Below are positions 7,801-14,500 of a stretch of 19,730 bases of DNA, in pieces. The position numbers and the translations under genes are program-made. Source of the DNA: Stramenopiles sp. TOSAG23-3 (Eukaryota; Sar); the NCBI GenBank assembly GCA_900128585.1, contig LT642391.1, positions 1 through 19,730 on the forward strand. Direction: 5' to 3'. Position 1 is the first letter of the stretch. Each line of letters opens with the position of its first letter. The notes beneath the pieces are model-generated. The model searched no databases. It saw only the letters and a list, made by a program, of their open reading frames with translations, and was not told where the DNA came from.

Positions 7801-8414
7801 ACAAATGTTGCTTCACAAACGTAATGCTCAGGCGGCTAAGCCTCCGGCTTAAACGGTTGGTTTTGAAAGATCTAGTTGTTCCAAAGTCAAAATTCGAGAA
7901 GAACGCAGACGTCGCAACTAACAACCACGATGAAAATTTTCAAGACGAATGGATCAACGATCTCCTCGCACGAAGTCGCCAGCGAAAGAATAATGGTACT
8001 AAAATCGACGACGAAGGGAGCATTGTCTGTGATCTCAGTCGCTACGGGATCGATGCCATGCTCTCCAGACTTAAAATGTTAACGTACTTGGACGTGACTA
8101 TGCCCAACAAAGAGGAGCAAGTTTGGTTTAACAGACGGCGTGAACGTTATTTTCGTGATGACCGAGGGATTGACTCCGCGTCTTTACATGTAAAGAAATG
8201 GCTGAAGATAAAACAGTTTTGGAAGTCAAAACAATTTCACAACGGGGCACCGATGGCTTTGTTGCCTTCTGCTGCTGGTTTGAAAGCTGTGCGGAACGAG
8301 GACAGTCAAAAAGTACAAGAGACCTCCATTGATGGAGTCAACTGGTTTAAGAAAAATGTGAAAGACAATCTGGTTCTATTGAAAAGACGAAAACGAGGAA
8401 AGAAGCAAGTATGA
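4872..8414 (+). CDS. Ankyrin, CEP164-type WW, Sfi1-like repeat and LRR protein
   Basis: An 1180-residue protein. An in-frame TGA sits immediately before the ATG at 4872; the ATG at 4881 has the better context (A at -3, G at +4), so the true start is residue 1 or 4. In order: ankyrin repeats (about 38-150; NTALHHACFHGHLNVAEYFL, GQTPLHVS); a WW module (about 178-245) with the helical lead-in and YYFNVKTGESQWGHP seen in the centriolar distal-appendage protein CEP164, though its first WW tryptophan is Val205; five Sfi1-like centrin-binding-type repeats at 33-34 residue spacing (W268, F302, W335, W369, W402; for example LLPKILKKWRKF); an F-box-like segment (about 455-485, LLGMLNKTFRKAIGSVWKYVSDLSL); then leucine-rich repeats (about 490-1000) and a basic C-terminus. 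The inferred role is a scaffold or substrate adaptor at basal bodies or centrioles. I recognise the modules, not a named orthologue. The F-box call is weak. Confidence 0.8.
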   Translation: MRIMEPLPPSSPSSAHEPIFEPLENSEEYQMQLLKISKFNDAAARGDLQEIYVRLNEGQNPMLYLEDGNTALHHACFHGHLNVAEYFLDNEMYESPDPLNVEGQTPLHVSCQNDGTCTIELIKYLIKMGADNKIEDKSGKKPWETAEEYLEANPQYEQIVQVLKTYDRVLELKTTCEYLGISFETEGHLHWLAASFIHMPLPEGVIEATDDEGNAYYFNVKTGESQWGHPSLETFTAEVAHQRRQYSLLRQTNILGPLAMKKRYFRKWGKLYMKMCWREKWGDSRALVHLKKRLLRPIFSHFRQNIRRKKIIKKFRQKIIRRTAGKLLPKILKKWRKFAAKRVAKYGPTRRKVTKHLLLTLGRRVFHTWKYNAAILGRRRAKLKKKVAIAEKYHLRKILRMWTLNAQQRLAQRREKLQGLFLQHTAIFSKAELDRHEHEFTSKLKNRKFGSSFYDLDTLILLGMLNKTFRKAIGSVWKYVSDLSLFCTSNSSIPRILRSISLMANLKSFSCCTCLPGHHRQILETLSRHCRNLAALNTPAVVNKALNLSFDKLMFNCCNVDSITLTECYNIPSLLPVIRTALNKWEQLQHVNIINVKADVASNAVQIGKGSSFGSTDTRNQSELPVSDSFLRALSRGKAKPRCISMAGIQGFTSRGVMDLVSRSTTYLTSLDLSFTLSLCEVGVLHIFKSTNTNLRELNLERAMRPGKYIPTKMFNETNNKFVVLENLCKLNVCYLTHEDPGRAGLDSLVLFMKKLKTLKATWPVRDVSNLLYSGNQSGVKHVRISSIKNEFSSLKAHSAVRNDSLTSIFLEGGGVRTRDISLILCNTPNLRKLEFLNCNSIFDEEFKKHRTMVIQNWEEKITKLEHVSFRHCPHAGNIIVGAVLFCSRHTLNRFELEGTGCTEVLWMSCPETTLLQIDSLLLAGCSHLTLDVLADCLGRKSSTQLKRLVLSSMEHISLNVMHKILDVRSLIALEVYKCCFTNVMLRRLSLRLKRLVLKDLVVPKSKFEKNADVATNNHDENFQDEWINDLLARSRQRKNNGTKIDDEGSIVCDLSRYGIDAMLSRLKMLTYLDVTMPNKEEQVWFNRRRERYFRDDRGIDSASLHVKKWLKIKQFWKSKQFHNGAPMALLPSAAGLKAVRNEDSQKVQETSIDGVNWFKKNVKDNLVLLKRRKRGKKQV

Positions 8415-8420
8415 TAGAGT

Positions 8421-8445
8421 AAAAACAGCCAAATTTCTTGTTTTT
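8421..8445 (-). repeat. 3' spacer element, copy 3, minus orientation
   Basis: AAAAACAGCCAAATTTCTTG followed by TTTTT; read on the minus strand it gives ACAAGAAATTTGGCTGTTTTT. It begins seven bases after the stop codon of the ANK/WW/LRR gene but points the other way. Confidence 0.55.
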
Positions 8446-8486
8446 AGAGTAAAAACACATAATAATGGCTGTTGTTATGATAATTT

Positions 8487-8513
8487 AAAAACAAAAAACT
8501 GGCTGTTATTTAG
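8487..8513 (+). repeat. 3' spacer element, copy 4, plus orientation
   Basis: AAAAACAAAAAACTGGCTGT followed by TATTTAG, one base off the core (CTGG for TTGG). A weaker phrase ATAATGGCTGTTGTTAT at 8462-8478 may be another decayed copy. Confidence 0.55.
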
Positions 8514-8573
8514 TATTATTTAGTATGATTCTGGAGTCATAAAACTATGATAAAACTAAGGTGAGTGTCTTTT

Positions 8574-8588
8574 AAAAACAAGAAAATT
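8574..8588 (+). repeat. 3' spacer element, half copy
   Basis: AAAAACAAGAAAATT followed by ACTAAAC, so the A-rich leader half is present without the GGCTG half. It is preceded by GAGTGTCTTTT, which also precedes the full copy at 8684. Confidence 0.4.
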
Positions 8589-8683
8589 ACTAAACATTTG
8601 AGGTTTACATTCCTTCATGTACTGCGAACTTATCTTTGCTCTTGTGGTGTTACTAATCGATATTTGGGGAGTGTCTTTTCAAG

Positions 8684-8779
8684 AAAAAACAAGAAAATTG
8701 GCTGTTTTTAATTATCAAAAAAAACAAATTATATAGTATTATACTTAAATAACAGCCAATTACTTTCTTGTTTTTTTTT
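8684..8779. repeat. Inverted pair of 3' spacer elements (potential hairpin)
   Basis: The left arm at about 8684-8712 (A-rich ACAAGAAAATTGGCTGTTTTTAA) and right arm at about 8743-8779 (the reverse complement, with about three extra bases between CAAGAAA and ATTGGCTG) could pair over roughly 27 bases around a 30-base AT-rich loop. Located between the ends of convergent genes. As RNA this could fold in transcripts of either direction. A terminator role is only an inference. Confidence 0.65.
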
Positions 8780-8788
8780 ATTTAAGTG

Positions 8789-8819
8789 TAATAACAGCCA
8801 ATTTTCTTGAAAAAAAAAA
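8789..8819 (-). repeat. 3' spacer element, copy 7, minus orientation
   Basis: TAATAACAGCCAATTTTCTT then GAAAAAAAAAA; in the sense orientation for the gene that ends at 8874, about 55 bases after its stop codon. Confidence 0.55.
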
Positions 8820-8873
8820 TTAAAATTAATGTACTGCGAACTGAACTCTACTGGTATGAATACACGACATTAA

Positions 8874-10370
8874 TCAAATTTTGATGAATTCCCAATTCTC
8901 TCGCATCCGCTTTTTTTCTACGAGGTACAAGCAAGTGGGCGGGCAGGGCACTGCACAGGAGGACGTATGACAACTGTGACAGTGCGGCAGTTTTTTGCGA
9001 GGCTTCTTCCACGTTTTTGTTCTCCTGTTGCTTTTTTTAAGGATACCCTTTATGATTCGCTTCGTTGGATTCTTTTTCACTGGGGCCTCCGGGACACTGT
9101 CTGCAAATTCGCAATGGGTACATCGACAAAAAAACGATTTTCTGTACTCAATCCTTTGTTTTCGTATGTGGCGCATGTTGTCGTACCAAAGCCGAAAGTG
9201 CGCTAGTTGCACCCGTCTTCTTATTTTTTTTCCTAATTCAATGGCCCCTGGCCCAAACGTTTCGACACTTAAACTGCTCATGTCCATCGCTACCACTTTT
9301 TCCAGCGCCTCCACAACGGCTGCTGCGGTGGTCGGCTGAACTGCTTTTTCGTCTTCTTCTACTTCGAATGCTAAAGGAAGCCTTGACATGGCATATGCGA
9401 CCCTTTCTCTTTTGACTTTCTGGTCCTCTGCGTTTCGCTGCCAACGATAAAACAAAGCCCTGATCGTTTTGTGCCTCCAATCTCTGTACAATTTGATGGA
9501 CATTTTTTCCGCGTTCTCTTTCCAGGTAATGAAACGCCGACATTTCTCAACTCTGCTCCACTTCTGTATTGATTTGTTTAATTGTCGAAACAGCCTTACT
9601 GCTTTCGTTTTTGCCCATTTGCTAAGCATAGTTTTTTCTTTCCAAGTTTTCATATTCCAAGAGAGGCGATAAAGAGATACTTGCCAACGATAATGTTCGG
9701 CACTTTCACGCGCAACGTTGTGCCATTCCTGTATCATCGTTGCTACCCATTGCTTAAATTTGTAATCCTTTTCACTGTTTAATTTATTCATAATGTCTGC
9801 TATTCGCTTGTGTTCCTTTTCCTGCCGACGCTTGTACAATACAAAGATCCACCAATTACGGCACGCTTTTCGGCAAAGCTCTAATTTTTTGTTTACAACC
9901 ACCCGCTTCACGACATGGACTTCCCGTACAAACGTGTCGTAGCACGTTTTCCACCAAAGCCGACAAAAATGTTTGGACAAAAAACAATCTTCTACGCCCG
10001 GAATAATCAGCTGTCCTTTTACGTGTGGCACGTTTTGGATCCTCTCCTCGGTCATCGTATCGATGCTAGCCTGTAATATGTCTAGTGGATGGTTCAAATG
10101 GGCTGCCCAAGTTTGACGCAAAGTAGTGCCCGGTTGAGTCAAATACATTCCATTATTCTCCGAGCCCATCTTCAGAGCCATGCTGAGTCTCCTCAACGAC
10201 GGCGCGTTGATGTGCCTATCAAGCATCCTATCCCTTTCCACCTTTGTCAGGTCGGGTGCGTACTCCCATTTTGTACGCGTGTCTGGGGCCAAACGCTTCT
10301 GGTATTTTATAGGTTGAGAGTTTTTTCGCTTTCCAGCGTAGCCCTCAAGAAACCTGCCTTTTCCCAGCAT
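8874..10370 (-). CDS. Sfi1-like tryptophan-repeat protein with Cys/His-rich tail
   Basis: A 498-residue basic protein. The start is the ATG at 10370 (G at -3); the only codon further upstream that some tables allow is GTG, which is unlikely in a nuclear gene. Residues 1-125 show no recognised domain. From about 130 to 400 it is helical with regularly placed tryptophans; W140, W174, W208 and W243 are 34-35 residues apart, and several sit in the Sfi1-like context F/I-x2-W-K/R/Q (ITWKEN at about 281, LFYRWQR at about 306, HFRLWYD at about 391). Sfi1 repeats bind centrin in centrosomes, spindle pole bodies and basal bodies. The C-terminus has two Cys/His clusters (FCRCTHC about 414-420; PHCHSCHTSSCAVPCPPTC about 462-480) that could bind metal. 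The inferred role is a centrin-binding basal-body or fibre protein; not a named orthologue. It is divergent from CFAP46 and convergent with another protein carrying such repeats. Confidence 0.7.
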   Translation of the reverse strand: MLGKGRFLEGYAGKRKNSQPIKYQKRLAPDTRTKWEYAPDLTKVERDRMLDRHINAPSLRRLSMALKMGSENNGMYLTQPGTTLRQTWAAHLNHPLDILQASIDTMTEERIQNVPHVKGQLIIPGVEDCFLSKHFCRLWWKTCYDTFVREVHVVKRVVVNKKLELCRKACRNWWIFVLYKRRQEKEHKRIADIMNKLNSEKDYKFKQWVATMIQEWHNVARESAEHYRWQVSLYRLSWNMKTWKEKTMLSKWAKTKAVRLFRQLNKSIQKWSRVEKCRRFITWKENAEKMSIKLYRDWRHKTIRALFYRWQRNAEDQKVKRERVAYAMSRLPLAFEVEEDEKAVQPTTAAAVVEALEKVVAMDMSSLSVETFGPGAIELGKKIRRRVQLAHFRLWYDNMRHIRKQRIEYRKSFFCRCTHCEFADSVPEAPVKKNPTKRIIKGILKKSNRRTKTWKKPRKKLPHCHSCHTSSCAVPCPPTCLYLVEKKRMRENWEFIKI

Positions 10371-10738
10371 CACGAAACGCTTCCTCTACTAGAAAATGCT
10401 TCTTGCTGTTCCCGTTTCGACACCGCAAGAAGGGCGAAACCAAGAACCTAATGTAAGCGTGTTTGCGAGGGGGGGTTGAAATATAAAAGAAATGATAGTA
10501 ATTTAAAAGGAAAGCAGTTCCTAAGAAGAAACATCTCTTGCATTCCTTGAATGTTTCTGAAATCTGTACCGCGGAAAAAATATTCAACAACAAACACAAG
10601 CAACAATTAAACCAGAGCAGCAGGCAGCATCATCCACCAAATAGTAAAAAAATAAGTAATAAATATATTATAATAATAGAACACAAATATCTACTATTAT
10701 AAATACCGGTATAATAATACTACGGGTACGATAATTGA

Positions 10739-10757
10739 TAGACCGACTAGACGTCTA
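10739..10757. promoter_or_regulatory. TAGACCGACTA / TAGACGTCTA motif pair, copy 3
   Basis: TAGACCGACTA (10739-10749) overlaps the perfect palindrome TAGACGTCTA (10748-10757), which contains GACGTC, the core bound by many bZIP factors. Directly followed by a GA-rich tract, as at 4448-4514. About 370-390 bases from the start of the Sfi1-like gene. Role inferred from recurrence. Confidence 0.45.
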
Positions 10758-10760
10758 ATA

Positions 10761-10799
10761 GAAGGAGGGAGGGAAGGAGGGAAGATGAGAAGAGATGGG
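10761..10799. repeat. GGAGGGA-rich purine tract
   Basis: Runs of GGAGGGAGGGAAGGAGGG on the + strand, with at least four short G runs, so a G-quadruplex is conceivable though the runs are only 2-3 G long. CT-rich on the strand of the Sfi1-like gene. Confidence 0.75.
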
Positions 10800-10850
10800 T
10801 AAATTTAAAAAATAAAATAAATAAAAGAACCTACCTCTCCTCCTCCTTGG

Positions 10851-10881
10851 AAAAAAAGAAGAAAAGAAGAAAGAAGAAGAG
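10851..10881. repeat. GAA-rich purine tract
   Basis: A-rich GAAAAGAAGAAAGAAGAAGA block in the same divergent spacer, resembling the tracts at 4386 and 4490. Confidence 0.75.
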
Positions 10882-11317
10882 GATGTGTTTGTGGTTCTTG
10901 AAGAAACAAAGAAAGTATTATTATAGGAAGAAGAAGAAACGCATGAAAAAAAAAGTCCTAAAAAAAAAAATGAAGAATTAAGAAAGAATCTTCTAACAGG
11001 CACAGAGTATTAAATATTTATTTTATACTATTAAAACTATACATAAATCGATTATAAATACATATATTTAAAAATATTACATGATTGTAATCATATTTAA
11101 TATTATATTTACATATTCTATTATATAGTAAATATATTTAATTACTACAAAATACAAACTTTGCCGTTAATTTTGAAAAAATGTTTAAAACAACGAACGT
11201 TACGTTACATTTATTATTTTAAGAAGATGATTATTTATAGCTAAAGAAGATAATCGCTCAGTGCAACTCGATGGTGGGTGTACGATGATATAATTAACTA
11301 GAGACAAATAATAAGCC

Positions 11318-11330
11318 GTCGTCTACGTCA
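11318..11330 (+). promoter_or_regulatory. GTCGTCTACGTCA upstream motif, copy 4
   Basis: Contains GTCGTCTA, as in copies 1 and 2, fused to TACGTCA. About 250 bases upstream of the CFAP46 start codon, in sense orientation. The weakest of the four sites because the left half is not TAG. Confidence 0.35.
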
Positions 11331-11576
11331 ATACGGTACACGTATTACATAATAATAATAAAAAATTTGTAAGGAATTGAATCGACCGTTTTGTTTTCCC
11401 GTTCATTTCAGTTGTAACGTTTTCATTTTTTTATTTGTAGTCGTTTCATATTTTTTTAATTCGGTGTAATCGCTTATTGCCCTTCTTCTATTTTAATTTG
11501 ATTAGAAACTGTTTAAACGTTAAAGAAGTAAATATCTGGTTTCGTTAAAGGGCAGTACATATACTTGAAGCGAGCA

Positions 11577-14500
11577 ATGGCCCTCGACCGAAAAATACGT
11601 GTAGCCTTGCACCTTTCCAACGCGTTTGCAGATCCGGACTATGAAGGTGAGGACTACGAAAAGAGAAGGGAGCAAGGGCGAAAGATTCTGAAAGAGTCGT
11701 TCCAGCAGTTAGTGCGTGGTCGCAACCGCCAGAATGGAATATTAGGAGAAGGGGAAGAGTTGTCGGCACCAGACTCGCTGACGAAAGCGGCCGAAAGTGC
11801 CATGCGGAACGAGGAAAACGAAATCGCAGCCACGGCCGTTCACGAGTTTTTTCTGCAGGATCCTCCAAAGAACCAGTTCTACTGCCGTTCTTTGTTTGTA
11901 AAAGCCCAACTGGAAGCCTTGAAGGCTGCCCGGTTTGCAGGCGATAAAGCATTGAAGCAGACGCAGAAAGCCATCGCTGTTCTGCTCGAGGCCCTGGAGA
12001 TAATGCTTAAACCAGAAAATAGACCTAGGTATGACTTTCTTATCTACAATGTGAGTGTCCACTATTGGAGGATCTCTCGTCAAATTTTGCGCCCCGGGGT
12101 GATGCAATTTGTTGTCGAATCAATGTCCAAGATTGTGCAAGCGCTAGAAGATGCGGACGACCAAGACAAGGCCTGGAGATCCCGATACCACATGACGCTG
12201 GCAAAGTGCTACGACGATGCCGGGGACGTGGCGAATTCGATGGCGCAAGCCATGAAAGCCTTAGAACTGGCAAGAGACGCGGAAGAGAGCAGCAAAGGGG
12301 ACCCCGACGTGCTGGCGCTCCTTGAGAGTGCAAAACGGCTACGAATTCACGTCGCTCGAAACGATGGGGGCGCCGCGAAACATGTGGAAACCGCGGCTTC
12401 TGAAGAAAAGGAAGACTTGCGGGGTTCCACGATTGTAAACCTGCAAGGCTTAAAGTCGGGCATTCTGCCAGCCGAACAGGCGGAGGTAAAGCTTGGCGAA
12501 ATCCTGTCCAATTTGGACGATGGTCAGCCTGCGGGTGGGGACGATGCGGACGAAAATGCATCCCCGAACAAGCGTCGCCGTGTGTTTATTGCAGACCTGT
12601 TAGTAGAAGCTGGGCGCCTGTGTGTAGCAAATCGCCTGTTCAACTTGGCGCAATCGTTTGTCGACCTGTTTGAACGTCAGAAAGGAAACCCAGGAAAAGC
12701 TGGTATGCAAATTGATTTCTTGAGATGTGAACTTATTGTAGAATCCTTACGCGATAAGCCACGAGAGACGGGACGGCATCGCCGAGGAAGGCACAAGCGG
12801 GACGACAGTGCGGATGTATTAAAGATGGACAAACGCAGAATTGGGGCCATGCGTATATCGCGGCGTATTGAAGCTGTGAAGCGTTTGGAACGGGTCCTGA
12901 TGGCATGCAAACGGTCGGAAGACCCTGACCTTTTGCATGAAGGCTGCGTGCTGGCATGGAACATATCTATGCCGTTGCTTCAGCCCCACCTGCTTAAACA
13001 TATCCATCGTCTCTTTACCATTGCTGCCACTGCGTTGGAAGAGATCGACTCCCCGTTGAAACCGTTACGCGCGAAACTGCACTTTGAAGTTGCAAAATGC
13101 GAGATATCACAAGATTTTCTTGCGAAGGCGGCGACGCAGATCAACAAAGCCTTGGCATTGGATTACGGAAAAATTGCAGCAGCGATGGAAAAAGAGGGAA
13201 TCGCATCAGGCGGAGGAAAGGCCCCCCCTGCGAAAAAGGGAAAGAAAGGGAAGAAAAAAGGGTCCCGACCCGGTACTGGAGCCAGTACCACGCCGTCCTC
13301 GGTGTCTTCCTCCGTTGGGAACAACGATGCGCTGCGGCCACTCGACAGGTTTCTAAAACCTCTGCAAGCAAAGTTGGAGCTAAAATCGAACATATACAAG
13401 GAGCCAGACACGGCGGTAGAGAAAGCTACGATATTGCTAGAGCAGGCAAAGGATGCGAAGGACCCGCACTTGCGCTCGGCGTTGCTGCAGCGCGCCGTCG
13501 GGCTTCTGAAAGACGCAGAAGACGCGAACTCAGACGAGACTGCCGCCAGCCCATCGGTGGAGAGGCCTGGGAGCAGTGCCAGCCGGCCTGGAACCTCGGC
13601 CAGTACCGCTTCCCCCCCCGGCCCTTCACTGGAAGAGCTACGAACGTTGAGTGACGGCATTGCTCTCTGGGCCGAGATTATGAGAATGGCGTGGTCATTG
13701 AAGATGACGGACATTGTCCATGAAAGTTCGCAAAGGGTCTTAAACCGTTCTTGGGATGTTCAGACATTTAAGGAAATGGTCGTTTTGCAAGTAGAAGCCT
13801 GTTATATCAAATCCCAATGTTTCGTCGAACAAATAAGCATGGCCTCACCGAACTTGTTTGAAGGAGCAGTCGGGGTTGACGGCCTCAGACCGCAAGCCCT
13901 GGGGCTTACAAGCGGAAACGACGTGCCACTTCATCCCAGATTCTTGAACATGAAGACAAAAGTAGTGAGCCTCATAGTTCAGGGCGTAGGTTTGGCAAAG
14001 ACTTTGAACGACAAAGCCCTTGTAGAGAACGGGGCGATTTACCTGTGGAATTATCACCATCACCTGTTTCGTAGCTGCGCCCCCTCGATAATGCAGGAGG
14101 ACGATGTAGCAGTGAATAAAAACAGTCGGCTCGAAAAGATGATTCCTAGTGTAAAAGATGCCTTTGTGAGTGTCTTAGAAACATTACAAGAGGTTGGGTC
14201 GACGGATATGAATTTAATGTGTTGCGTGTGTGAAGGACTGGGTCGCATTTTTGAATACGAAAAAGACGGCGCGAAGGTAGAAGAAATATGTACCATCGGT
14301 ATCGAGCTTGGAAAGTCGCGCCCTGGAGTCATTAAACCGTTGGTCGCCTGTCTTGCCCGTGCTCAGAAAATAGTCGGTGGTGTCAAGGGGGCAGTTGGTT
14401 CGGGTGAGCCTGTGTTGGAGGTCATTGCTGGGGTCGAAGTGTTAGGTCTCTCGGAAGTTCCCGATACAGAAAAGACAGGGATGTTAACAAAGGTGATGGA

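Larger units (their letters stand above)
8415..8873. other. Convergent 3' spacer built from repeated AT-rich elements
   Basis: No gene is visible. Much of the 459 bases is made of copies, in both orientations, of the ATTGGCTGTTATTT element plus two other repeated phrases: GAGTGTCTTTT (about 8563 and 8670, each leading into an A-rich ACAAGAAAATT) and TGTACTGCGAACT (about 8619 and 8830). This looks like a small tandemly amplified or decayed repeat sitting where two genes end face to face. Confidence 0.65.
10371..11576. promoter_or_regulatory. Divergent promoter spacer between the Sfi1-like gene and CFAP46
   Basis: About 1.2 kb, the longest gap. No supported gene, tRNA or conserved ORF is seen. 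It holds a G/A-rich block (10761-10799), a GAAAAG/GAA block (10851-10881), the TAGACCGACTA/TAGACGTCTA pair (10739-10757), a GTCGTCTACGTCA site (11318-11330), and very AT-rich DNA between about 11010 and 11160. 5' untranslated exons cannot be excluded. Confidence 0.5.

Noticed and set aside
8415-8873. Transposon with coding capacity
   Set aside because: No ORF, transposase or clear terminal repeats with target-site duplication; only short non-coding repeats are seen.
11081-11094. Palindrome ATGATTGTAATCAT in the divergent spacer
   Set aside because: Short perfect inverted repeats are expected by chance in such AT-rich DNA and it does not recur.
11565-11576. Upstream TTG start for CFAP46
   Set aside because: TTG is not a usual start in nuclear genes; the ATG at 11577 has a strong context four codons downstream.
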